From: Bacillota bacterium
GTDB lineage: Bacteria; Bacillota; Clostridia; Acetivibrionales; DSM-1351
Assembly: GCA_023393115.1 (NCBI GenBank)
Contig: JAEWMS010000055.1
Location: forward strand, 62,001-126,000
Length of the DNA: 64,000 bases
Direction of reading: 5' to 3'
The notes under the pieces were generated by a model. The model had not been told where the DNA came from. It was given only the letters and a program-made list of their open reading frames with translations, and made no database searches. This document shows positions 46,671-55,513 of this stretch, one piece after another; position 1 is the first letter of the stretch; every line of letters begins with the position of its first letter. Position numbers and translations under genes: made by a program.

Positions 46671-48023
46671 ATGAGTAGTAATGTAATGAGAAACCGCTAT
46701 TTCTTTGGACTTGGTACAGTGGGAAGAGATATGCTTTATTCCATTGTCAGTATGTATCTGCTTTTCTACCTGACTGAAATACTTGATTTGCCCGACTCCA
46801 CAATGTGGTATATGACAGGAGCACTTACTATCCTGCGAATTTTTGACGCAGTAAATGATCCTGTTATGGGAATTCTGGTGGATAACACACACTCCCGCTA
46901 TGGAAAATTCAAGCCCTGGATTGCCATAGGAGGTATCATCGGAGGCATCTTAACAGTATTGTTATTTACTGATTTCGGGCTAACAGGCATTGGGTTTGTT
47001 ATATGTTTTGTCATTATCTATCTTGCCTGGGATTTGACCTACGGGGCAAATGACATTGCCTACTGGTCCATGCTCCCCTCCCTGGCCTATGATCAGAAAG
47101 AACGTGAAAGGATAGGCTCCTTTGCCCGTATATGCGCCAACGTGGGAATGTATATAGTTGTAGTAGGTATTCTCCCCATAACCAATGCCCTCGGAGGAGA
47201 CAAATCGGCGTGGTTTACTTTGGCGGTAGTAATTGTACTTGTAACCTGGGCATTTTTATGCTTCACACTTTTCGGTGTAAAGGAAGACCGTACCTTTTAC
47301 AAGAAGCAGGAAAGTACTTCATTAAAGGAGTTGTTCAGGGTACTTTTCAAAAATGACCAGCTTTTGTATACAGCTATTGCAATGGCACTATTCATGGTTG
47401 GCTACTGCACAACCACCAGCTTTGGAGTGTATTTCTTTAAGTATGCCTTTAAAAATGAAAACATGTATTCCGTTTTCGCAGGTATTCTGGGAGTGTCACA
47501 GCTGCTGGCACTCAGCTGCTTCCCTGTTTTTTCTAAGAGATTCAGCAGGATACAGTTGTATGCCTTTTCGACAGTGTTGGTACTTCTGGGCTACATCATT
47601 TTCTTTATTTCTCCTATGCATATGCTTCCAATTGGAATTGCAGGCGTACTGCTGTTTATAGGCGAGGCTTTTATTCAGCTGCTGATGCTCATGTTTTTGG
47701 CAGATACCGTAGAATACGGACAGTGGAAGCTGGGAAGGCGCAATGAAAGTATTACCTTTTCAGTTCAGCCGCTGATCAATAAAATCGGGGGAGCTATTGC
47801 AAACGGTATTGTTGGCATTACACTTATCCTGTCGGGAGTAAACTCTGCCGACACACCTGAAGATGTGACAGATACCGGCTTATTGATAATGAAGCTGGCC
47901 ATGCTGATACTTCCGCTGGTGTTTATTGTGGCGGGGTACCTTATTTATCGCTCAAAGTACAAGATAGATAAGGAAATGTTTGATAAGATAGTTAATGAGA
48001 TTAGCATAAAGAACTCAGAATGA
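46671..48023 (+). CDS. GPH-family sugar:cation symporter (MelB-like)
   Basis: The 450-residue protein has 12 predicted membrane helices. Signatures of the glycoside-pentoside-hexuronide symporters are visible: GLGTVGRDMLYSIVSMYLLFYLTE at the N-terminus, FDAVNDPVMG with the cation-binding Asp, and DTVEYGQWKLGRRNES in the second half. Members take up melibiose, raffinose-type sugars, glucuronides or xylosides with Na+ or H+. Pairing with the GH36-like gene suggests an alpha-galactoside. A run of seven G forms the ribosome binding site 10 bases before the ATG. Confidence 0.85.
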   Translation: MSSNVMRNRYFFGLGTVGRDMLYSIVSMYLLFYLTEILDLPDSTMWYMTGALTILRIFDAVNDPVMGILVDNTHSRYGKFKPWIAIGGIIGGILTVLLFTDFGLTGIGFVICFVIIYLAWDLTYGANDIAYWSMLPSLAYDQKERERIGSFARICANVGMYIVVVGILPITNALGGDKSAWFTLAVVIVLVTWAFLCFTLFGVKEDRTFYKKQESTSLKELFRVLFKNDQLLYTAIAMALFMVGYCTTTSFGVYFFKYAFKNENMYSVFAGILGVSQLLALSCFPVFSKRFSRIQLYAFSTVLVLLGYIIFFISPMHMLPIGIAGVLLFIGEAFIQLLMLMFLADTVEYGQWKLGRRNESITFSVQPLINKIGGAIANGIVGITLILSGVNSADTPEDVTDTGLLIMKLAMLILPLVFIVAGYLIYRSKYKIDKEMFDKIVNEISIKNSE

Positions 48024-48142
48024 GATTAAAACATTTAACCTATGCTGGAGCATGGAAAAAGTTTGAGCCGGTATGGAACTATATTGTTAAACATGAAATG
48101 TTTCAAAATGCCAGAAAAGTATTGGAATACACTTTAAAATGA
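48020..48142 (+). CDS. 40-residue fragment overlapping the symporter stop
   Basis: A frame starts at an ATG that overlaps the symporter stop as ATGA and runs 40 codons (MRLKHLTYAGAWKKFEPVW and on to NARKVLEYTLK). Its ending resembles the C-terminus of some cobalamin-binding radical SAM proteins, so it may be a remnant of a deleted gene. It could instead be a small coupled gene. There is no independent ribosome binding site. Confidence 0.3.
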   Translation: MRLKHLTYAGAWKKFEPVWNYIVKHEMFQNARKVLEYTLK

Positions 48143-48170
48143 ACAAATCTGACCTGTCAATGGTATGATA

Positions 48171-48209
48171 AAAAGACAGAAGCCAGAATATACTGCCTCT
48201 GCCTTTTTT
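48171..48209. terminator. Bidirectional terminator between convergent genes
   Basis: An imperfect stem, GACAGAAGCCAG with CTGCCTCTGCC, is flanked by an A-run on the left and TTTTTT on the right, so it can end both the symporter operon and the convergent lipoprotein gene. Confidence 0.6.
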
Positions 48210-48278
48210 AAGATACCTTTATTAGTTAAATCTGCTCCTTAAAAAACTATTTATACAGTAAGTTAATACATTTAGCTT

Positions 48279-48944
48279 TTACGATTTCTTAACTTCCTGT
48301 TTGCCTGTTACCTTACTCTTATCATCCATCTTAAATGATTTCTTTATTTCATCCGATGTAAAGTACACGTTTCCATCCACGGTAGCATCAACCAACTCAA
48401 AGTCTGCAACGTTAACATAGAGATCGCCCTTAAATGTCCCGTGCTGAATGCTTGCTTTAGGGCTATTAATAGTAAACTTGGGTGCTGTCAAAGTATACCT
48501 TGCAGTAATTTTACGGTCTGCATCCTGTGAATATAAAGCAACCTTTCTTTGTATTATATCTTTTCCGGCGTCGTCCTTCTTTCCATTCTTGTATTCACCA
48601 TCAAGAGATATATCCTTATTAATAGTTAAATCTTTTGTCAATGCAATTATCCACGTACCATTAGTACCTATTGCTTTTATAAAGGCGTCGGGATTATTAA
48701 CGATTGACGCTGAACTAATTGCATCAGCTGTAGGTGTTCCTGCTGCAGGGGTTGTTGCAGCTGCAGTGGTACCGGCAGCAGTTGTACCGGCTGCGGTGGT
48801 TCCTGCTGCAGTGGTAACAGCCGCAGTGGTAGGCGTTGTTGTTTCTGACGAAGTACCTTCTTGATCATCCTTTTTTGCACAGCCTGTAGACATTGCAATT
48901 GTAAGTACTAAAACCAGTGCAATTAATGTTTTCTTATTTTTCAT
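48279..48944 (-). CDS. Secreted lipoprotein with Thr/Ala/Gly-rich linker
   Basis: The 221-residue protein has a lipoprotein signal peptide (MKNKKTLIALVLVLTIAMSTGC), with the lipid Cys at residue 22. After a short acidic segment comes a low-complexity linker of TTAAG repeats (about residues 40-70), and then a beta-rich domain with ladder-like strands (LTINKDISLDGEYKNG, FTINSPKASIQHGTFKGDLYVN, VDATVDGNVYF) that may form a small right-handed beta-helix. It would be tethered to the outer face of the membrane. The ATG at 48944 has GGAGG eight bases before it. No function is known. Confidence 0.7.
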   Translation of the reverse strand: MKNKKTLIALVLVLTIAMSTGCAKKDDQEGTSSETTTPTTAAVTTAAGTTAAGTTAAGTTAAATTPAAGTPTADAISSASIVNNPDAFIKAIGTNGTWIIALTKDLTINKDISLDGEYKNGKKDDAGKDIIQRKVALYSQDADRKITARYTLTAPKFTINSPKASIQHGTFKGDLYVNVADFELVDATVDGNVYFTSDEIKKSFKMDDKSKVTGKQEVKKS

Positions 48945-49144
48945 GCTCAAAACCTCCTAGATTTTATGGTATTTACCAATGTTTAGTATTACCATAAATT
49001 TAGAAATTATTTAGAAATTATTTTGTGAAATAACATATATTGAATCTTTTAAAGGTGTATTCAATAAAAAATTATTGTATTTATTCAAATAACTATATAT
49101 TATTGAGGATGAATTTATTTTTACAAATAACGGAGTTCAAGTAT

Positions 49145-50110
49145 ATGAATCTTTTTTTAGCACCTATTCAAGGAATGACAACGGCATTTTACAGAAACGC
49201 ATTTGAAAGGATTTTTGGAGGAATTGACGCATATTACTCGCCGTTTATAGCTACGGCCGAAAATAAAAAAATCAGTACTTCGCAATTAAAGGACATTCTT
49301 CCGGAACATAATGATTCGACTGTAAAATTGATACCACAGCTTCTTGGAAATAATGGAGACGATTTCAGGCTTTTTGCATCGGTTATAACAGATATGGGCT
49401 ATAAGGAAATAAACTGGAATATTGGTTGTCCCTTCCCCATGGTAACTAATAAGAAAAAGGGATCGGGCATCCTTCCGTATCATGATATGATTAAGAGTTT
49501 TCTTGAAATTGTTTGCCGTGATATACCCTATACATTAACAGTGAAAATGAGACTGGGAATGAATAATCTCGAAGAAGGTTTGCGTGTTATTGAAATATTG
49601 AATCAATATCCTCTTGGTGAAATAATTATACACGCCAGGACAGGTATACAAATGTATACCGGCAAAGTTGATCTGAATTCCTTTAAGGCTCTTGCTTCAG
49701 TAAGTAGACATAAAGTAACCTACAACGGAGATATATTTTCCTATGACGACTTTGATCGAATTGGCCGACAGCTTCCAGATATAACAGGCTTTATGCTTGG
49801 CAGAGGAGCACTTTGCAATCCGTTTCTTCCCTCTGAAATTAAAGGTAAGACTTTTTCTTCTGAGGAAAAAATGAAAATGCTAAAGCTGTTTCATGATGAT
49901 ATTTATGACTATTATAAGAGTATATTATCAGGAGAAAAGCATTTACTTGATAAAATGAAAGAGTTCTGGTCGTATATGTCTGTTCACACTGACAGTGACG
50001 GTAAACTGATGAAGAATATTAAGAAATGCCATACCTCAAAGAATTATTTACAAGTTATAAACAAAATCCTCGATTCTTCATCAGGCTGGAAGGAGACTCC
50101 ACTCAGGTAA
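49145..50110 (+). CDS. tRNA-dihydrouridine synthase family protein
   Basis: The 321-residue FMN-dependent barrel protein begins MNLFLAPIQGMTTAFYRN. It has the family catalytic Cys in NWNIGCPFPMVTNKKKGSG, the flavin-binding KMRLG and IIHARTG with KVDLNS, and the GFMLGRGAL phosphate-binding loop. Dus enzymes reduce uridine in tRNA D-loops. Compared with typical Dus proteins it lacks some of the C-terminal RNA-binding domain. The ATG at 49145 has GGAG 10 bases before it; a reading starting 35 codons upstream lacks a site. Confidence 0.82.
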   Translation: MNLFLAPIQGMTTAFYRNAFERIFGGIDAYYSPFIATAENKKISTSQLKDILPEHNDSTVKLIPQLLGNNGDDFRLFASVITDMGYKEINWNIGCPFPMVTNKKKGSGILPYHDMIKSFLEIVCRDIPYTLTVKMRLGMNNLEEGLRVIEILNQYPLGEIIIHARTGIQMYTGKVDLNSFKALASVSRHKVTYNGDIFSYDDFDRIGRQLPDITGFMLGRGALCNPFLPSEIKGKTFSSEEKMKMLKLFHDDIYDYYKSILSGEKHLLDKMKEFWSYMSVHTDSDGKLMKNIKKCHTSKNYLQVINKILDSSSGWKETPLR

Positions 50111-50143
50111 TCGTGTTAGCTAATCTAAGTGCCCTTACCTAGT

Positions 50144-50211
50144 CGTTCCTTTACCTTGCGGTACCTTTTACCCTGTAGTTCCTTTTACTCTGTAATGCCT
50201 TTTACCCCGTG
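50144..50211. repeat. Four 17-bp tandem repeats overlapping a gene end
   Basis: Four consecutive 17-base units run from 50144: CGTTCCTTTACCTTGCG, GTACCTTTTACCCTGTA, GTTCCTTTTACTCTGTA and ATGCCTTTTACCCCGTG. They straddle the stop codon of the MnmD-type gene at 50185, so the last coding codons come from the repeat. The unit is not a multiple of three. Confidence 0.7.
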
Positions 50212-50892
50212 TAGTACTTCGTTTTTTCCACCGCAGCCGGGAAGCTTTTCCAACGTAAAGCCTGCTTCCCTGAGGGCAGTCTTTACCACCCCTGCAACGG
50301 TAAAAGTAGCACATGTACCTTCCGGTTTTGTTTTTTTACCGATTTCCATAAGTAATTCCGGTCTCCATATTAAAGGATTTTTCTTGGGACTGTGACCGTC
50401 AAGGAACCAGACATCGCAAGGCTTCTCCAAGGCTTTAACCATGTCCAGTGCTTCGCCTATATACAGGTTAATATTTATCCTTCCAAAGCCTTGCGCAATA
50501 CTCATTTTATGCCAGCCACCCACAGAAATATCAATGTTTCGATATTCTTCCACAAGTAAATCTATTTTTTCACCAACCCGTTCTCTGAATCCATCCAGTA
50601 TGTTAAGCATCCGTTCATGACTCATAGGGTACAGTTCAACAGAGTTATATTCTATTGTAGTATTTTTCAAACAACTCTTGTCCAGAAATTCCATAAGAGA
50701 AATTACAACACGGCCTGCTCCAAAGCCTGTTTCACCGATTACAAAGGAAGTTTCGGCCTCTGCTGCTCTCTTAATCCGTTCAGTAAGGTTGTTGTTCCTG
50801 AAATAAATTTGCTGTGACTCATCCAACGCATTAACCACATCGAAATAACGGTCATCAAAATGTTCATTTACGAGGTTTGATGGTATTAACAT
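50185..50892 (-). CDS. mnmD: tRNA 5-aminomethyl-2-thiouridine methyltransferase, MnmD type
   Basis: The 235-residue protein matches the methyltransferase part of MnmC (Methyltransf_30). The SAM-binding IGETGFGAGRVVISL, YNSVELYPM, the DMVKALEKPCDVWFLDGHSPKKNP segment and TFTVAGVVKTALREAGF are all present. The FAD-dependent MnmC oxidase domain is missing, as in Gram-positive MnmD, which makes the final methylation of nm5(s2)U34 in tRNA. The end of the gene runs into a 17-base tandem repeat. A GAAGGA site precedes the ATG. Confidence 0.85.
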   Translation of the reverse strand: MLIPSNLVNEHFDDRYFDVVNALDESQQIYFRNNNLTERIKRAAEAETSFVIGETGFGAGRVVISLMEFLDKSCLKNTTIEYNSVELYPMSHERMLNILDGFRERVGEKIDLLVEEYRNIDISVGGWHKMSIAQGFGRININLYIGEALDMVKALEKPCDVWFLDGHSPKKNPLIWRPELLMEIGKKTKPEGTCATFTVAGVVKTALREAGFTLEKLPGCGGKNEVLHGVKGITE

Positions 50893-50918
50893 ATATTACA
50901 CTTTCCTTCTCTTTATTT

Positions 50919-51536
50919 TTACACCTTTGTTTTGCTATATCTTAGCGGGATAGCTATTTTTCGATTAAACACTGCTATGATGGGACCCATAAAAAACGCA
51001 GTGATAACCGTCCCTATTCCTACTGTAGCTCCAAGCAAAAAGCCGATTAATGTACAAATAAAATCCGAGCCTATTCTGCAGTACTGAAAGCGTGCCACCT
51101 TCTTTTCCGACAATATAAGAGCAACCGCATCATAGGTTGATACTCCCAAATCCCCCGTAAAATACAGAGCCGATCCAAAACTGATTATTATTATACCAAT
51201 AAGCAGAAAAACAATTTTAATTACTATTGTCGGATTTGGAATCAACGTATCAAAAAGCCAGGAGGAAAACTGTACAACATAACCTAACAGAAATATGTTG
51301 ATAAATGTACCAAGACCTATCTTTTTACGATCAATAAAGAAAACAACCACCAGCATCAGTAGATTCAATATGGAATAAAAAGTTCCATAGCCTAGAGGTA
51401 TATGCATGGAGATACCATGCGCAAGTACCTGGAATGGATCCATTCCAAAGGCTGAAAAATTGAACATACCAACACTAAACCCTGCTATCAGAACGCCAAA
51501 TATGGTCATTACAATTCGTCTGCTTTTCTCGTTCAT
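50919..51536 (-). CDS. YczE/YitT-like membrane protein
   Basis: The 205-residue protein has five or six predicted membrane helices and matches the YczE/YyaS/YitT family: FGVLIAGFSVGMF at the N-terminus, AFGMDPFQVLAHGI, and TGDLGVSTYDAVALIL. The family is of unknown function; YczE of B. subtilis affects surfactin production. AAGGGGAG precedes the ATG. It lies 26 bases upstream of mnmD on the same strand and may be cotranscribed with it. Confidence 0.8.
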   Translation of the reverse strand: MNEKSRRIVMTIFGVLIAGFSVGMFNFSAFGMDPFQVLAHGISMHIPLGYGTFYSILNLLMLVVVFFIDRKKIGLGTFINIFLLGYVVQFSSWLFDTLIPNPTIVIKIVFLLIGIIIISFGSALYFTGDLGVSTYDAVALILSEKKVARFQYCRIGSDFICTLIGFLLGATVGIGTVITAFFMGPIIAVFNRKIAIPLRYSKTKV

Positions 51537-51713
51537 TTTACTCCCCTTATTTTATCCCTATAATTAATAATAATCAACTTAGAAACCCAATGCAAAATGC
51601 ATTATGTCTACTTCAAGACAGTAACTTAATCTTTTACACAAAGAACTATACTAAATGAATCCTGATTAGTTGTCAACTCTCAGGCATACTTGCTGTTGTT
51701 TAATATAACTTTT

Positions 51714-51763
51714 TACAGTAAAACTCCTTCCCGACTTTATATTACCATTGATCAGGAAGGAGC
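51714..51763 (-). terminator. Terminator of the beta-glucosidase gene
   Basis: The minus strand has CTCCTTCC and GGAAGGAG arms around a 20-base loop, followed by TTTTAC. It begins about 40 bases after the stop at 51802. Confidence 0.65.
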
Positions 51764-51801
51764 TATTAACTAAAACAGGTCAAAAAACTCGTGACAGTTC
51801 A

Positions 51802-53871
51802 TTACAGCTTTATTGTACCCATTATTAAATCTTCGTTTCGGGAGCTGGTTCCAATGTATACCTCATGTTCCATATGTTCTAGCTCCATTTTGTTTGTTTT
51901 TTCATTGAAGAAGCACAGTTTCTCAACAGGGCAGGATATGGTCACTTCCCTCTCCTCGCCCGGTTTCAGACTTACCCTGCTAAAACCTCTAAGGACCTTA
52001 ACCGGCCTGTCTATATAAGATTTACCGAAACCAACGTACATTTGAAGCACTTCGGTACCTTCAAGCTTACCGGTATTCTTTATTTTACAGGTTGCAGATA
52101 CCCTATCTCCTTCAACTGCAAAGGAAGCATCAGATACCTGGAAGGTAGTATAAGACAAACCAAAGCCATAAGGAAGAAGCGGCTTAATACCTTCTTTTTC
52201 AAGCTTTGCATATCCATGATAATAATCATAATGCTGTTTGGTAGTATCCCAGTCCACTTGAGGCAGATCACTCTCGTTATATGGTAGAACAAACGGAAGC
52301 TTTCCGCTTGGATTTACATCACCGAACAGGATTTCGGCTAATGCTTTCCCACCTTCCATTCCCGGGTAATATGCCATGAGTATGGCGCTTACGCAGTCCT
52401 TCCATTCAGTTATCATAATCATGTTGCCACCGATTAATACTGCGGCAGAATTCTTATTCACAGGTCCAACAGCTTTAATCAGGTCAATTTCATTCTTGTG
52501 AAGGCCCAGAGAGAATCTACGGTCTCCTCCCATTGTACCGGTATAGCCAGCAGCTTCATCCTCAGATACAAACTCACCCTCATCATTGTAATCGTAACCT
52601 ACAACAAAGACTACAGCGTCAGCCTCTTTAGCAAGGGCTTTAGCTTTTTCATGATCCTCTCCTCTGTAGTAAATAACTTCGGTATCAGGTGAAACCATCT
52701 TCAATCCCTGAATCGGTGAAATTACATAAGGAGGTCTTACCCAGCTGGAACCATGGTCTCCTATAGGTTCCAATTCTCCTAATGCTCCAAGAACGAGAAG
52801 CTTCTTAGTCTGTCTCTTATTTAATGGAAGAACATTGTCCTGATTTTTCAGCAGTGTTATTCCTTTTCTTGCACTTTCCAGAGCCAGTGAAATATGTTCC
52901 TTGCAGGCTAAAACCGATGTGTCACCCTCTTTTTCATGTTGGCTTGTAAATGCCAGCAAGGTGCGAATTATACGCAGTGCTGAATCATTTATTTTTTCCT
53001 CGGGTACAAGACCATCCTTTACTGCCTGCAGTAATTTGTCTCCGAAGTACATAGTATGTGCCATCTCAATATTCTGACCGCCCTTTGCAGCTTCAATTGT
53101 ATCCTTGACACCCCAGTAGAAGTCACTCATTACAAAGCCGTCAAAATCCCATTCCTCTTTAAGTACTTCATTTAAAAGATAATTATGATGTCCGCAGTGA
53201 GTTCCCTTATACAGATTGTAGGAACTCATAACGCTTGCAGCTCCTGCATCAATGCAGTCCTTAAAGTGCGCCAGATAGACCTCACGTTCGGTTCTCTTGT
53301 CACACTCAACACTAACCTTGAATCGCGAATTTTCCATTTGGTTAAAGGCATAATGTTTGATACAAGCGATTACATCTTCACTTTGTACACCACGAACCAG
53401 GGCAGAACCCATCTGTCCGAGATGAAAGGATTCCTCACCGTAGGTTTCCTGACTTCTTCCCCAGCCGGGATTATACGGAAGATTAATGCAAACGCCTCCA
53501 AACAGATTTCCATTAAAGGCTCGGATTTCTTTTCCTATAGCATGACCAATTTTTTCCTCCAGTTCGGTATCGAAGCTTGCGCCTCTCAACATGGATACAG
53601 GGAAGCAGGTGGTTTTACCATTACCGCATACCACCCCTCTTGGACCGTCACAGAACAGCATTGGCGGAAGTTTTACACGTTCAATACCACCGGCGGGATA
53701 GGGAAAATAATTATAATGCAAATTATCCGGGTCTTTGGACATGTTTTCCATTTCCTGTTCCAGACTCATTGCTCCGCCCATTAGCCAAACCTTTTCATCC
53801 AGGGTCAAACTGTCCAAAATATTTCTGGCTTTTTTAGTGAATCCTAATCTGTATTCCTTAGTACACTTCAT
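51802..53871 (-). CDS. GH3 beta-glucosidase
   Basis: The 689-residue protein is a cytoplasmic glycoside hydrolase family 3 enzyme, which removes terminal beta-glucosyl residues and is likely used on cellodextrins or other beta-glucosides. Visible parts are the barrel domain with CDGPRG and ACIKHYAFNQ (Lys-His pair), the nucleophile Asp in FVMSDFYWG, the alpha/beta sandwich with LLKNQDNVLPL, and a C-terminal fibronectin-III-like domain (VLQMYVGF to VYIGTSS). No signal peptide is present. AAAGGAGG lies eight bases before the ATG at 53871; longer readings are rejected. An AraC regulator gene is divergent. Confidence 0.92.
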   Translation of the reverse strand: MKCTKEYRLGFTKKARNILDSLTLDEKVWLMGGAMSLEQEMENMSKDPDNLHYNYFPYPAGGIERVKLPPMLFCDGPRGVVCGNGKTTCFPVSMLRGASFDTELEEKIGHAIGKEIRAFNGNLFGGVCINLPYNPGWGRSQETYGEESFHLGQMGSALVRGVQSEDVIACIKHYAFNQMENSRFKVSVECDKRTEREVYLAHFKDCIDAGAASVMSSYNLYKGTHCGHHNYLLNEVLKEEWDFDGFVMSDFYWGVKDTIEAAKGGQNIEMAHTMYFGDKLLQAVKDGLVPEEKINDSALRIIRTLLAFTSQHEKEGDTSVLACKEHISLALESARKGITLLKNQDNVLPLNKRQTKKLLVLGALGELEPIGDHGSSWVRPPYVISPIQGLKMVSPDTEVIYYRGEDHEKAKALAKEADAVVFVVGYDYNDEGEFVSEDEAAGYTGTMGGDRRFSLGLHKNEIDLIKAVGPVNKNSAAVLIGGNMIMITEWKDCVSAILMAYYPGMEGGKALAEILFGDVNPSGKLPFVLPYNESDLPQVDWDTTKQHYDYYHGYAKLEKEGIKPLLPYGFGLSYTTFQVSDASFAVEGDRVSATCKIKNTGKLEGTEVLQMYVGFGKSYIDRPVKVLRGFSRVSLKPGEEREVTISCPVEKLCFFNEKTNKMELEHMEHEVYIGTSSRNEDLIMGTIKL

Positions 53872-54029
53872 CCCAAATACCTCCTTTTCAATCGCCTTAC
53901 ATATATAATAATATATTTTTTTATTAGAACTATCTCGCAATATATTAACAGGATATGGACATAGATTGCTATGCAATGGTATATTTAAAGAAAGTAATTC
54001 AAGGAAATTTTAAGTACCGGAGAGATGCC

Positions 54030-54827
54030 ATGTATCCTTATTACGAGACAATAAACTCAGATGAACCAACTGCATTCAAAATACTATTTGAAGAGAATTT
54101 TTCCTTCCCGGCCCATCTGCATTCACATATTGAATTAATGTATATAATTGACGGTAGTGTAACTGTATCGGTAAACGACAGTAAAATGGATCTGAAAAAA
54201 GGTGATATTGCTGTATGTTTTCCTAATGATATACACAGCTATAACAACACCGAGGAATCCAAGCTAATGATACTTATATTTTCTCCTGACATTATTATGG
54301 GATATTTCAGTGAGCGTATGGGTAAGACCCTTGATGTTCCTTTTTTTGAGGATGGAACATACCCTGACGATGTAAAAGCCTTGCTTAAAATGGTTATGGA
54401 GGAAGGACTTAATGACAGGAATGAATTTGTCATTAAAGGACTTCTTTACTCAATATTCGGAAATCTGGATAAATATTTTGTTTTTAGGGACGGAAAACAG
54501 CTTCATGATACAACAATTCAGAAGCTGTTGAGATATATCGGAAATCACTTCTGTGAAAACATTACCCTGGATAGTGTAGCTAAAGATTTAGGATTCAGTA
54601 AATTCCATATTTCCAGGCTGTTTAATCATAAAATTGGTGAACAATTTAATGATTATGTTAACAAACTCCGAATAAATATGGCGCAGAGCCTTTTGACAGG
54701 CTCAGACCAAAGTATTTCAAATATAGCGTTGGAGTGCGGCTTTGACAGCATAAGAAACTTTAACAGGGTGTTTAAAACATACAACAATACAAATCCTACA
54801 GCCTTCAGGAAGGATAGGAAAAGGTAA
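54030..54827 (+). CDS. AraC-family regulator
   Basis: The 265-residue protein has an N-terminal cupin sensor (FSFPAHLHSHIELMYIIDGSVTV, then KGDIAVCFPNDIHSY) and a C-terminal pair of helix-turn-helix motifs (ITLDSVAKDLGFSKFHISRLF and SISNIALECGFDSIRNFNRVF). It is transcribed away from the GH3 gene, so it is the probable regulator of that gene in response to a sugar. The ATG at 54030 has GGAGAGA before it. A reading starting at 53955 lacks a site and is not favoured. Confidence 0.85.
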   Translation: MYPYYETINSDEPTAFKILFEENFSFPAHLHSHIELMYIIDGSVTVSVNDSKMDLKKGDIAVCFPNDIHSYNNTEESKLMILIFSPDIIMGYFSERMGKTLDVPFFEDGTYPDDVKALLKMVMEEGLNDRNEFVIKGLLYSIFGNLDKYFVFRDGKQLHDTTIQKLLRYIGNHFCENITLDSVAKDLGFSKFHISRLFNHKIGEQFNDYVNKLRINMAQSLLTGSDQSISNIALECGFDSIRNFNRVFKTYNNTNPTAFRKDRKR

Positions 54828-54833
54828 TTAAAT

Positions 54834-55406
54834 TTATATACTTGATATAATTGTTTTCAAGTAATCACTTAATAATGCAATTGAAACTTCCATAGATAAG
54901 CTTTTATATAGCTTAACAACTTTACTGTCCTTACTTGAGTCATCACTTTTTTGTATCACCTCAGATAACTTGTTAAGTAAATCATTAGTTTCAATTATTT
55001 CCCTGCTAGTTCTTTGATTAGCTGCACCTATGCTATTAGCCATTGTATCTAGCTTTTTTACAATAAGTAAAAGCAAACTTTTTAATTCACCTAAATCGTT
55101 GGAGTTTGGGTTGTTGTTTTTTAAATAATCAACAACCTCTTTATGTACTTCATCTTTTATATCACCGCTTATTTTTTTCTCCTTTTTCCTCTTAGGATGG
55201 ATGAAAAGCCTTGGAGTAGCCGCTGCACCTTTTACCCCACTCAATAAATCTCCAAATGAGCCTATAGCACTTCCTATAACAGAGCCGATAAGGTTTGTAG
55301 AAAGGTTATCATCATCAGAAATGGGATATGCATTCAATAACCCGGTAATTGCTATTAAAGCTTTTCTTTCATATATATCACTGTTTTTATAAGGTATGTT
55401 CGGCAT
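54834..55406 (-). CDS. Hypothetical protein with Gly-rich hydrophobic segment
   Basis: The 190-residue protein is not recognised. Residues 38-60 are Gly/Ser/Ile-rich (IGSVIGSAIGSFGDLLSGV), like glycine-zipper helices that insert in or associate with membranes. The rest is polar with predicted helices (DLGELKSLLLLIVKKLDTMANSIGAANQ, ETNDLLNKLSEVIQ). AAAGGAG precedes the ATG at 55406. It is convergent with the AraC gene, with only six bases between the stop codons. Confidence 0.6.
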   Translation of the reverse strand: MPNIPYKNSDIYERKALIAITGLLNAYPISDDDNLSTNLIGSVIGSAIGSFGDLLSGVKGAAATPRLFIHPKRKKEKKISGDIKDEVHKEVVDYLKNNNPNSNDLGELKSLLLLIVKKLDTMANSIGAANQRTSREIIETNDLLNKLSEVIQKSDDSSKDSKVVKLYKSLSMEVSIALLSDYLKTIISSI

Positions 55407-55513
55407 TATATATACTCCTTTCATAGAATTCTTATTCTATACATAAAAGGAATATCCTGCCGTTTTGCTAATTTATATTGAACGCACCTACAAAAAAGGA
55501 CATAACTATGTGA

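Noticed and set aside
48448..48864. 138-codon open frame on the plus strand, opposite the lipoprotein gene
   Set aside because: Its Val/Ala-rich content is the complement of the Thr/Ala linker repeats of the lipoprotein gene; no ribosome binding site.
50144..50211. CRISPR-like array
   Set aside because: The 17-base units are directly adjacent with no spacers and no cas genes; it is a simple tandem repeat.
53185..53784. 199-codon open frame on the plus strand inside the beta-glucosidase gene
   Set aside because: Antisense to a clear, full-length GH3 gene; no recognisable motif and no ribosome binding site.
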